From the NCBI RefSeq assembly GCF_023898315.1, contig NC_064614.1, positions 1,050,908,432-1,050,972,431 of the forward strand: a DNA stretch of 64,000 nt. The letters are read 5' to 3'. This DNA is from Schistocerca nitens (Eukaryota > Arthropoda > Insecta > Orthoptera > Acrididae). The position numbers and the translations under genes are program-made. The notes beneath the pieces were generated by a model that saw only the letters and a list, made by a program, of their open reading frames with translations, had not been told where the DNA came from and ran no database searches. Shown one piece after another: positions 44,183-54,503 of the stretch; positions within the stretch are counted from its first letter, which is position 1; the number at the start of each line of letters is the position of its first letter.

Positions 44183-45128
44183 CATCTACATAGATACTCT
44201 CCAAACCACATTTAAGCGCCTGACAGAGGGTTCATCGGGCCACCTTCACAAGTCTCTATTATTCCAATCTCGTACAGCGCGCGGAAAGAACGAACACCGA
44301 CATCTTTCCGTACGAGCTCTCATTTCCCTTATTTTATCGTGGTGATAGTTTTTCCCTACATAGGTCGATGTCAACAAAATATTTTCGCATTCGGAGGAGA
44401 AAGTTGGTGATTGGAATTTCGTGAGAAGATTCCGTCGCAACGATAAAAGCCTTCCTTTTAATGATGTCCAGGCCAAATCCTTTATCATTTCAGTGACACT
44501 CTCTCCCATATTTCGCGATAGTACAAAACGTGCTGCCCTTCTTTGAACTTTTTCGATGTACTCCATCAGTCCTATCTGGTAAGGATCCCATAACGCGCAG
44601 CAGTATTCTAAAAGAGGATGGACAAGTGTATTGTAGGCAGTCTCCTTAGTAGGCATGTTACATTTTGTAAGTGTCCTGCCAATAAAACACACTTTGGTTA
44701 GCCTTCCCCACAACATTTCCTATGTGTTCCTTCCAATTTAAGTTTCTCGTAATTGTAATACCTAGGTCTTTAGTTCAATTTACGGCTTTTAGGTTAGACT
44801 GACTTATCGTGTAACCGGAGTTTAACGAAATCCTTTTAGCACTGATGTAGATGACCTCACACTTTTCGTTATTTAGAGTCAACTGCCAATTTTCGCACCG
44901 TTGAAATATCTTTAAATCGTTTTGCAATTTGTTTTGATCTTCTAATGACTTTATCAGTCAATAAACGACAGCGTCATCTGCAAACAACTTAAGACGGCTG
45001 CTCAAATTGTCTCCCAAATCGTTTATATAGATAAGGAACAGCAAGGGACCTATAATGCTACCTCGGGGAACGCCAGAAATCACTTCTGCTTTACTCGATG
45101 ACTTTCCGTCAATTACTACGAACTAAGG
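44183..45128 (-). mobile_element. CR1-like LINE (family D), 5'-truncated, minus strand
   Basis: The tail appears as CTACATCTACATAGAT at about 44185. The minus strand retains SLAVPYLYKRF-like and CR-RCRLLTDKV-like pieces of the palm and a thumb frame in 44716-44246 (LVHPLLEYCCALWDPYQIG, LSRNMGESV, RARTERCRCSFFPRAVRDWN). The catalytic FADD lies in a frame-shifted stretch near 44975 (reading TTTGCAGATGACG on that strand). The gene is frameshifted and contains stops. It is the same family as 17.0-18.0 kb. Confidence 0.88.
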
Positions 45129-45604
45129 AAGCATCCTGGAATCAGCCTTAGGCAGTCTGGGGGAAGTATGTCCAGTCCAGACGGGGATTTTAAAAGCTGT
45201 CCTCAATGCCCTTATCGGTGTACTCTATTTCGGGCTGTTGCCACGAATAACGCTTATTAGTTATTTCTGCCCCAATTCTCCACGCTAACGTATCCCCATT
45301 TCCGACTGACGTTGAAGTGGCCAGTCCACAGACGTATGAAAGGTGCAGTCTTTCCAAGGAATTCATCGTGACACAGCAGGTTTCACCAACACTGGAAAAT
45401 CCATGACTTTGGAGGCCCCACCCATCAAACGACTGTTCCCAATAGGGACCTTTTTCTGTCCCTTTCTGAGCGTCAGATCTGCTAATAATACTACGCAGTC
45501 ACGACTGCTAGTTATTCTAGTCTCAGGATTAGCTGTAATGAAATGCTGTTGGTCTCTAAAGTCGACTACGTCGCATCTCGTTTCCATTGATGGAACTGGT
45601 ATAG
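45129..45604. other. No gene recognised
   Basis: An interval with ORFs on both strands at 45343-45707. The minus-strand one starts in the SINE beyond, and no domain is recognised. Confidence 0.4.
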
Positions 45605-45615
45605 TGATTATAACT

Positions 45616-45821
45616 TGAGGCCGGCCGCGGTGGTCTCGCGGTTCTAGGCGCGCAGTCCGGAACCGCGCGACTGCTACGGTCGCAGGTTCGAATCCTGCCT
45701 CGGACATGGATGTGTGTGATGTCCTTAGGTTAGTTAGGTTTAAGTAGTTCTAAGTTATAGGGGACTGATGACCACAGATGTTAAGTGCCATAGTGCTCAG
45801 AACCATTTGAACCATTTGATT
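45616..45821 (+). mobile_element. SINE family A, full length
   Basis: Head GGCCGGCCGCGGTGGTCTCG with B box GGTTCGAATCC and full body. Duplications TGATTATAACT (45605-45615) and TGATTATAGCT (45822-45832) differ at one position. Confidence 0.92.
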
Positions 45822-45832
45822 TGATTATAGCT

Positions 45833-48133
45833 CTGTGTTTTATTGAAGAGACACAAAGATTTATTCCAGTTCTTTCATACATTCCAGTTGTTTCTATAAT
45901 TAATTTGAGGACACTGTTGATTACTGTTCTATCTGACTTTTTATTATCCCTACAATGATTTTGTCTAAGGGTCGTTAAGGCCTAAACTTCCTTCGACTTT
46001 TCCCTTTATTTCACTTTCATTCCAGAAACAAGATTTATAATCGTTTATGTTTTCTACTAAATCATGTAGAGACGTTAACACAGTCTTCTGCGGTGTGAAC
46101 AGATGCGCATTCCTTGTCCCTCTGCCCTTTGAATGCCATTTGTGAAGGGCTGCAGCGTGGGGATTAACCAGCTGACGGGGAGGGCAGCTCTCTGACTGGT
46201 CCGCGTTGGGATCAGCGCAGGATTACCACGATAACGCGCTTCAAGCCGGCTGACGGCGATGTATTGCGGGATTTTGCTACTGCCCTCACTTCGGCGGCCG
46301 TGTCAGCGCTATCATTATTAGCCCCTTATTTCCTGCTGTTGCAACGCATAGCCAGCACACCGAGCCACAGTGGTGTCGACTGCCTTTCACCTTATGGCCT
46401 CTTAAATAAGAGTGTGCTTAGGTCGAGTGATGTTAACTAACGATACTATTCGTGGCGTTCTATGGTTTATGTCTGCACTCACATCTGCTGGACCATCCTT
46501 AGGTCTGCTGCGTTCTGCATTAAAATAAGTGAAGTTTCAGGCCATTCGCTTCCTCTTGACTGGACATTTCAGAGTGGAGATATAAATGCTACACGTGAGT
46601 TCCATATTGACTGATATATGTTGTGTCTAGTTCAGATAATGGGCGTTAACTGTCTTTTCTTCAAACACAAAACTTCAGCTTCCAACAATTGCAGCTCCCA
46701 ACTGACCTGTGATGTGAACAGCCTTCAGGTGATCTGGAATTGTGCCTCATTGCCAGCCTATGTAGTTTCCTGTCCACATAGCCTTCATCAATACTTTTGA
46801 ATTAGGTTCGCAGGTCCATAGACTCTCAGGTCATTGCTCACCAGATAGAGAAAGCACCGAGGAGCAGACATCGCACAGTCTGCCTGTCGCTTAGAACACT
46901 TTTCTTTAACTGGTGAGCAGTGATCTGTCCTCACGTTCATAACAAAGCTTGTAATAAAGTGGGACATGTTTAGCATCGTTCGTAATAGCATATCTTATTT
47001 AATTCACATAATGGCGTGTAATACTGTGGGGGTAACAGAAAACGCTGCTTCCATCCGTCTAAAAAAATTGTAGTCGAAGGCAGTAAGAAGGGGAAGAGCA
47101 GAACACAACCAGACGTGATTGTATAAATGAGGGTTTACATCACATTATTCAGACAAATTTTTGAGAATCATTCCCTGAAATATTCCTTGGGATTGTCCAG
47201 GAGCACGGTGACTATATCCAACAAAGAACCCTCGTTAACATTCCAACAGATGTATAGCAAAATTTACATCACTAAAATTGCAGCCAATAAAACCAAGTAC
47301 GTAAAATAGAATGCAACACTTCTATTAGTCACTAACTAACGAGACAAAACATTACTAACACAATTAATGTTTAAATTAAACAGTACAAATAAAGCCCAAC
47401 ATACAAGTGCATAGGCAATGCAGCTGTACAAATGTGCTGGTACAACACCCGAAATTAATTTTCATTGAACACATATCTTTTAACAGTACGGAATAATGTC
47501 ACGAAGGAGACTCATAACAAGAAACTAAAAATAGCTAAACACGAAAATAAGTAAGAAGACAGCGTGATACTTAATAGTAAGAACTTGGCACATCTTGTAA
47601 AAAATTGTTTTAGCAGTGGTGACACTTATCTGTCTCAGAATTTATCAACAAAAGCTCTTTAACACAGGTCACTGTACGCTTTACAACTATATGCTAGCAG
47701 TAGTACCTGTGCTGTTGCCTATGAATAGGAAGTCAGTAATATACTGTTCTGTATTTAGAGTGAAACTTCTAGAGATTTAAACAACAGTGCAATTGCCAAG
47801 AGAATGAATAACAGTGTCTTTATTGGAGTCTGGTAATATGTTACTGAGATCAAATTCTAACCCGCTGCATCTAAAAGACAAAATGCTTCTTCTTTATGCA
47901 TTAGGTGCCACTGAAAATGTAGGAAGTTACAGGTCAGTCTCAGAACTATCGTCCTTTACAAAGGTAGTAAAACATATGGAAGGAAGAGGCTTATAAACCG
48001 CTTAAAGCAGACTTCTCAATAAAGAGCAGACTGGTTTCAGACTTAGAAAATGGATCATGGAATTTTGTTAGAGAAACTTGGGTGTCCATAAAACGGTGGT
48101 GCCAGTAAACAGAATGGAGTGAATTGAGATTTT
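45833..48133. other. No gene recognised
   Basis: About 2.3 kb without recognisable repeats or motifs. 46080-46330 is more GC-rich. This is a candidate for unique sequence. Confidence 0.4.
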
Positions 48134-48145
48134 TTATATTGTTGA

Positions 48146-48349
48146 GCCGTCCGCAGCGGCCGTGCGGTTCTAGGCGCTACAGTCTGGAGCAGAGCGACCG
48201 CTACGGTCGCAGGTTCGAATCCTGCCTCGGGCATGGATGTATGTGATGTCCTTAGGTTAGTTTGGTTTAATTAGCTCTAAGTTCTAGGCGACTGATGACC
48301 TCAGAAGTTAAGCCGCATAGTGCTCAGAGCCATTTGAACCATTTGAAAT
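48146..48349 (+). mobile_element. SINE family A, full length
   Basis: Head GCAGCGGCCGTGCGGTTCTA, B box and full body. Exact 12-bp duplication TTATATTGTTGA at 48134-48145 and 48350-48361. Confidence 0.95.
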
Positions 48350-48361
48350 TTATATTGTTGA

Positions 48362-49030
48362 AACGTGTAACTACAATGGGAAGCAGCTCATAGATCAAGA
48401 GTATGTAAACACATAGGTTGTAGTGCATTGGGTACAATACCATTGAATGGGATGCTGATGGTACAGTTTACGTTTTCTTCTGTAAACAGTCGGTGCTGTA
48501 TGAGAAAAAACCGTTGGTGTGCCATAGGAATTTACTCTTCTCATCGAAACCCATTTTCTCTTACAGGTCATCAGTAAAATATTTCTGCAAAAAACAAGTA
48601 AAGGAAAACATTTAAGGTAACTTAAGATCTGAAAAACATGTTTCCACATCTCCACTAAATGGATAAAAAAGAGAGAGACACAACATATGAAAAACTATTT
48701 AGCTTCCTGGCCTGATAGCACTAAAGATAAACTTACAAACACATAGTCAGATCGTCTGGAATTACTAGATGTATAAATCAAAAGACATATGTGTAATCAT
48801 TCAAGTATTGTTAAAATCAAGTCATGACGCAATGAGACGTAATTATGAGGGGTTTTCAGCTTAGAAGGATCCATCCATATCTGACACTTAACAACATTTT
48901 AATACTATGCTTGTAAGAATTAGGTGCTGTAAACATTCGCACATATCTTTGCTGCTCGTCAGGGCTCAGTGGAAGACGTGTCTGGAGAAGCACCGGACAG
49001 ACGTGGGATATCAAGCTGACTGTCTATCGC
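48362..49030. other. No gene recognised
   Basis: AT-rich. Nothing is supported. Confidence 0.4.
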
Positions 49031-49275
49031 TATACAGCCTGACAAATGGGAGTGATGATTTGGGACGCCAGTTCACTTCACAGTCGGACCACTTTCGTTA
49101 TCTCCGGCACCGTTACAATACAGCCGCACGTCGACGATACCCTAGACACCGCTTTGTTTCCCTTCACGGGAGCCATCTTGGGCTTACATTTTAGCAAGAT
49201 AATGCACGCCAGAACAAGGTGACAGTTTCTACTGCTTGTCTTTGTGCTTCTCAAACGTACTATAGCATCCACGCC
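49030..49275 (+). pseudogene. Tc1-like transposase remnant
   Basis: In varying plus-strand frames a short piece shows TTFVISGTVTIQPHVDD followed by a block ending GAILGLHF, a stop where glutamine is usual, and QDNARQNKVTVSTAC. This is the Tc1 arrangement around the second catalytic aspartate (usual QQDNARPH). Neither terminal repeat nor the rest of the gene was found, so this is an old fragment. Confidence 0.6.
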
Positions 49276-51180
49276 ATTATTTTATAGTCGATAAAAACAT
49301 TATTATTTTTTTAAATACATGATATCGTGAGAGACAAGTATATTGTCAGAGACGGTGTAACAGTATCTTCACAAGCCACAGAAAATGGACTGAACAATTA
49401 TTATTACCACAGATTTTTTGTTGCATTCTCTTGTCTTATTCAAGTAGCCATGATGCTAACAAGACGCACTTTAACCTGCCGCCTATGATAAGGTCTGGTA
49501 TTATTACTGTTATGTATACTACTTTTTGTAAATTATTGGAGACAAATAGAGAATAACGTTACACAAGTTTATCTTATCTCATATTTTCTGTAAGAATATT
49601 ACTAATCTTGATCCTCTGCGTTCCATCTTTGCTTCGTTGCGGACGAGATGCAACGCCGCCTTTAGCGGTAATGTATTTATATGATTTTATTGGAAAGAGT
49701 TATAGTTTTATTTCAGATTGAAAATGCTGAGAACAACTATTTAATGCTGTTTAATGTTTTTTAAAATCGAATTCAGTCAGTTATTTTCATGTAATCGGAA
49801 CAGATCGATTGTGTGATACACCGATGTTCGTTTTTCTGCCGCCATTTCATGAAGGCTTTACGCGGCGAGTTTAAATTGTCGAATAATTCAGAGATATATA
49901 TTTACGATTGTAGAAAGAATCCACTTAAAGGTAACTTGATTGTATACCAAAATCTATGCTATGAGAAACTATTTGAACTTCTACCATTCTTTGCTGGTGT
50001 CGGAGCATAAAACTTTCTCAGCTAAAGCTCAGAAATCTTTTCAGTCAAATTCGCCGATTCCAGTGTTGTGTGTCTCAGTGTTATAAAAGTGAAGTGATAT
50101 CCAAGAATTAACTAAGTTTGTATGGAAGTAGTCAACGAACCTAACTGAATAATTTTAAAGAGATACACTTCTTTACAGGGCAGCATACGAAAATGGTTGT
50201 GTTTCAATTTAGTTCACATTCATGCTCATGTCATATTCTAGCCTGGTTGTGCTGTAATTGAATTACAGTTTAGAACTGTAGACATATTTAAATATTTATG
50301 TTGGACGCTTATAAATTTACTCTTTCACAGCACGGTTTAAAAGACAGCACAGTACCTCGCCCAGCAAGGTAGCCAGATCTCTCCACATGCTAGAACGTTT
50401 TGAGCATGTGGGCAGGGTCCTCCAATTATATCGGGACATTGAAGAATTATCGCAACAGTTGGATATATTTTGACATGAGTGATACCAGTCAGAGGGACAT
50501 CCCACAACGCTAAGCCGAATAATTGCACGCATAAGGACCAGATGAGGACCAAAGACTTACTGGCTTGCTTAATTACGGTTCTTTTGAAGAAATCATGAAA
50601 TTTATCTAGGATTGTATTAATTTGTTTGTTTGTACATGTAAATCACACCTCCCGATTTGCTGCGCATTAAGATAATTCATTCTCGGCGCGTCGTTTTTGT
50701 TTTCTTTTTTTTTTTTTTTGTCTTAGTAGTGTCTCCTCCATGTCCGAACAATATCACTTTTGTTTCACCCCGCGACGCTTGGACTCTTCCGTTGTTGGGA
50801 ACCCCTCCTGGCACAAGGCAAAAATGCGCACGCGATCGAACCTCGGTATTGACCGTCTAGACGTGATGTGATACGAGACTTGTACCTCCTTCCTGGTGGA
50901 ATGTCTGGAACTGATCGGCTGTCGAACCCCTCCGTTTAATAGGTGCTGCTCATGCATGGTTGCTTACATCTTTGGACAGGCTTAGTGACATCTCTGAACA
51001 GTCAAAGGGACTGTGTCTAAGATACAATACCATCAGTCAACGTCTATCTTCAGGAGTTCTGGGAGTCGGGATGATGCAAAATTTTTTTTGATGTGTGTAG
51101 TACAGCAGCTTGCATCACAAGACGCTCGTTGCCTTCGGTCTCCACTTTCTCGCAAGGATTGAAGTTGACGACGGCTGTCC
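49276..51180. other. No gene recognised
   Basis: AT-rich, with a T-run of about 16 near 50706. Short ORFs have no motif. Confidence 0.4.
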
Positions 51181-51700
51181 CTCACTGTCCTATGGACAGA
51201 CCAACCTAATTTTTCTCTAACGGTTAGGTGAACACACAGAATTGCAGAGTATGGAGATCTTCAGCACCAGTCAGTGTGGATGAAGTTTCTCTATATGGTG
51301 AACGTGTCACAGAATTGTGCAGCTTCACAGCTACGTTCATCATTAACCCACTCTTTTTTGAACAGGTTGGTGCTCAAGGACCAAAGACGTGCAGTCTGAT
51401 TGGGTAACGTTACAGTGATGTGCCTCCCGAGGGTGTCAAACCCACCCACAGGAGAGAGACGTATTGAATTTCTTGCAAGATGGGGCCCCACCGCACATTG
51501 CTCGTGAGGTTCACCTGCTTCCCCGAAACACATTTGGAAATGATCGATTTATCAGCCGATCGTTACAAAATGCGTGGCCGGCACCATCACCTGATCTCAC
51601 TCCCTGCGATTTCTTTTTGTGGAACTACTTGGAGGACAGACCTTACCAGGGGAACGTTCGCATATGTACTAACTGAAGCGCAGCGTGTCAAGAGAGGTAG
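51180..51700 (+). pseudogene. Mariner-superfamily transposase remnant
   Basis: Near 51346-51400 a frame holds NPLFFEQVGAQGPKTCSLIG, and after frame changes 51464-51676 holds FLQDGAPPHIAREVHL, GNDRFISRSLQNAWPAPSPD and LTPCDFFLWNYL. This is a Tc1/mariner-superfamily transposase in which the second catalytic D is in QDGAPPH and the third is D in PCDFFLW, about 42 residues later, longer than the 34 of classical mariners. The N-terminal DNA-binding part is not recognisable. It has several lesions and no terminal repeats were found. Confidence 0.75.
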
Positions 51701-51928
51701 CCAGCATATCTACGGACATGCTTCGTTTTGTTCAAATAACCGGGTGACAACGTCGACCACCGCAGGTATTTCGACAGGAGCACACTCTGCCATTCTCAAG
51801 GCACGAATGCAAGGAGGAAGAAATGTGCAAGGGAATTTAATACCTCGGTACACAGAGGAGAAACAAGGAAAATACCGCACACACAACAAGTGTCAACACA
51901 AACAAAGACAACCAACATCAGAAATATC

Positions 51929-52127
51929 AAATGGTTCAAATGGCTCTGAGCACTATGGGACTCAACTGCTGTGGTCATTAGTCCCCTAGAACTTAGAACT
52001 ACTTAAACCTAACTAACCTAAGGACATCACACACACCCATGCCCGAGGCAGGATTCGAACCTGCGACCGTAGCAGCAGCGCGGCTCCGGACTGGAGCGCC
52101 TAGAACCGCACGGCCACCGCGGCCGGC
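51929..52127 (-). mobile_element. SINE family A, full length
   Basis: Reverse orientation, with an exact 11-bp duplication TCAGAAATATC at 51918-51928 and 52128-52138. It sits immediately beside the 3' end of the Penelope fragment. Confidence 0.95.
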
Positions 52128-52139
52128 TCAGAAATATCG

Positions 52140-52833
52140 ATAGTGACTATTAATCAACAGGTGAGGTAGCACTAATTCTGTCCCTCTGTTTTTGATGAAA
52201 GACAGAGCCGGATTCCAAGCATGATTTAAACAAAATCCACCATCTCTGTTTATAAGGTTGCTTGATAGTTTGATTTCAACAGCTTCCTTAATGACACTAT
52301 CCCAGTAGCTGGACGTGCAAGCCAGAATCTCCGTGTTGTTGTATTCCATAGGATGACCGGTGTCAAGGCAATGTTCTGCAATAGCGGATTTGCTCGGCTG
52401 TTGTAAGCGTGTGTGACGCTTATGTTCAATACACCGGTCTTCCACAGTCCTGACTGTCTGACCAATATATGACATGCCACAACTGCAAGGAATACGATAG
52501 ACCCCAGCGTTACGCAAACCGAGATCATCTTTTACGGACGCCAACAGGGTCTTAATCTTACAAGGTGGTGGAAAAACACATTTCACATCATATTTCCGAA
52601 AAATACGGCCAATCCTGTTGGAAATGCTTCCTGCGTAAGGCAAATAGGCCGTAGACTTAGGTGCCACTTCGTTGCTATCGTCACTCACCCGTTGCACAGA
52701 AGGCTTATGAGGCAACGCACGTTTGATCTGCCTCTCACTATAACCATTCTGACGAAAGGTGACTTCGAGATGTGCTAGCTCAGCTGCCAAACTTTCAGGG
52801 TCTGAGATAACGTGGGCGCTCTGAACCAAGCTA
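52140..52833 (-). pseudogene. Penelope-like element fragment with GIY-YIG domain, minus arm
   Basis: An open frame (52829-52128) covers the C-terminal third of a Penelope-like protein. It holds the thumb/linker region (HLEVTFRQNGYSERQIKRAL, SISNRIGRIFRKYDVKC) and then the GIY-YIG endonuclease: AGVYRIPCSCGMSYIGQT with the usual R and E nearby (VEDRCIEHKRH) and an AEHC...GH zinc-type segment. The reverse-transcriptase core is missing. The frame reads through into SINE-adjacent sequence at its end. The GIY-YIG residues I can see are intact. Confidence 0.88.
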
Positions 52834-52859
52834 CGAAATACAGTAGAGTTAGGTAAGAA

Positions 52860-53580
52860 TGTGCATTATCGTTTTTATAATTCTGTTTATAGGAAGCCTA
52901 CTCAGGCTGACTTGTATCTGCCAGCTGATAGTTGTCACCATCCAGCTCAGCGTGAAGGAGTACTTCGTAGCTTGGTTCACAGGGCCCACGTTATCTCAGA
53001 CCCAGAAAGTTTGGCAGCTGAGCTAGCACATCTCGAAGTCACCTTTCGTCAGAATGGTTATAGTGAGAGGCAGATCAAACGCGCGTTACCTTATAAGCCT
53101 TCTGTGCAACGGGTGAGTGACGATAGCAACGAAGTGGCACCCAAGTCTACGGTTCGAAAATGGTTCAAATGGCTCTGAGCACTATGGGACTCAACTGCTG
53201 TGGTCATCAGTCCCCTAGAACTTAGAACTACTTAAACCTAACTAACCTAAGGACATCACACACATCCATGCCCGAGGCAGGATTCGAACCTGCGACCGTA
53301 GCAGCAGCGCGGTTCCGGACTGCGCGCCTAGAACCGCGAGACCACCGCGGCCGGCCTAAGTCTACGGCCTTTTTGCCTTACGCAGGAAGCATTTCCAACA
53401 GGACTGGCCGTATTTTGCGGAAAGACGATGTGAAATGTGTTTCTCGACCACCTTCTAAGATTAAGGCCCTGTTGGCGTCCGTAAAAGATGATCTTGGTTT
53501 GCGTAAGGCTGGTGTCTATCGTATTCCTTGGAGTTGTGGCATGTCATATATTGGTCCTTACAGTGAAACAGAAAAGAAAA
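52860..53580 (+). pseudogene. Penelope-like element fragment, plus arm, split by a SINE
   Basis: The arm starts with the end of the reverse-transcriptase region (VYRKPTQADLYLPADSCHHP) and the linker (HLEVTFRQNGYSERQIKRAL). It is interrupted after PKST by a SINE, resumes at 53357 with FLPYAGSISNRTGRIL, and ends just inside the GIY-YIG motif (AGVYRIPWSCGMSYIG) near 53555. The cysteine in the CSC block has become tryptophan. It lies head to head with the minus arm and shares almost the same sequence from 52966 onward. Confidence 0.88.
53153..53355 (-). mobile_element. SINE family A inside the Penelope fragment
   Basis: Full-length reverse copy. The duplication CCAAGTCTACGG (53141-53152) and CTAAGTCTACGG (53356-53367) has one mismatch. 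The Penelope frame continues across it. Confidence 0.95.
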
Positions 53581-53742
53581 ATTAATTCCGTAACACAAAC
53601 TCTTCAATAAATGTGTGTTAAGGGTGGTCATTATTTGACTGTTCACAAAGAAGTTTACTTGACATACTGTAAATTTCAACCTGAAGAGAAAGGTAAAATC
53701 AGAGTACGATAAAAGATGAGGACAGATTTTTCAAGGTTTAAT
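53581..53742. other. Spacer, no gene
   Basis: Short unique sequence. Confidence 0.4.
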
Positions 53743-53906
53743 TAATGGCTCTGAGCACTATGGGACTTAACTTCTGAGGTCATCAGTCCCCTAGAACTTA
53801 GAACTGCTTAAGCCTAACTGCCGGAGGCAGGATTCAAACCTGCGACCGTAGCAGTCGCGCAGTTGTAGACTGTAGCGCCTAGAACCGTTCGGCCACTCCG
53901 GCCGGC
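53743..53906 (-). mobile_element. SINE family A with an internal deletion
   Basis: From AATGGCTCTGAGCACTATGG to GGCCACTCCGGCCGGC. About 20 bp of the body between CCTAACT and GCCGGAGGCAGG is missing compared with other copies (the usual CTAAGGACATCACACACATC is absent). No clear target duplication. Confidence 0.88.
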
Positions 53907-54283
53907 TTACAGGCAAGTAAAGCAGGAAGTTCGTGACGCGAGTAAATGGAATAAGAAAACGAGACGGCGGTACCGTAATAGAAGATGACAAACAATAAAT
54001 GGCATGAACACGAGCCGTACACGGCTCAGGTTCATGTCGATTTCTACCTTACATTTTGTTACCCAATCTCTCTGGCAGGGAACTATCCATTGGCGCTGTT
54101 GTTATGACAATATGAGTTTTACAATCTGACCGTGCGTGCATTTTTCAAGTCAGTTTTGCAGTAGTTAGTTGAGTGTAACGCAGTGAGTCATAACGTTCAT
54201 CAGCGAGGGGAGGTAGGTAGAATCTTCATTAAATCACAGTGATACTCATTACTAGTAAATATTAAAAACGAGAAAAATTTCGA
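53907..54283. other. No gene recognised
   Basis: Nothing supported. Confidence 0.4.
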
Positions 54284-54297
54284 CAAGTAAGAAATGG

Positions 54298-54489
54298 CTC
54301 AAATGGCTCTGAGCACTATGGGACTCAACTGCTGAGATCATTAGTCCCCTAGAACTTAGAACTAGTTAAACCTAACTAACCTAAGGACATCACAAACATC
54401 CATGCCCGAGGCAGGATTCGAACCTGCGACCGTAGCGGTCTTGCGGTTCCAGACTGCAGCGCCTTTAACCGCACGGCCACTTCGGCCGG
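54298..54489 (-). mobile_element. SINE family A, full length
   Basis: Exact 14-bp duplication CAAGTAAGAAATGG at 54284-54297 and 54490-54503. The head ends CACTTCGGCCGG. Confidence 0.95.
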
Positions 54490-54503
54490 CAAGTAAGAAA
54501 TGG

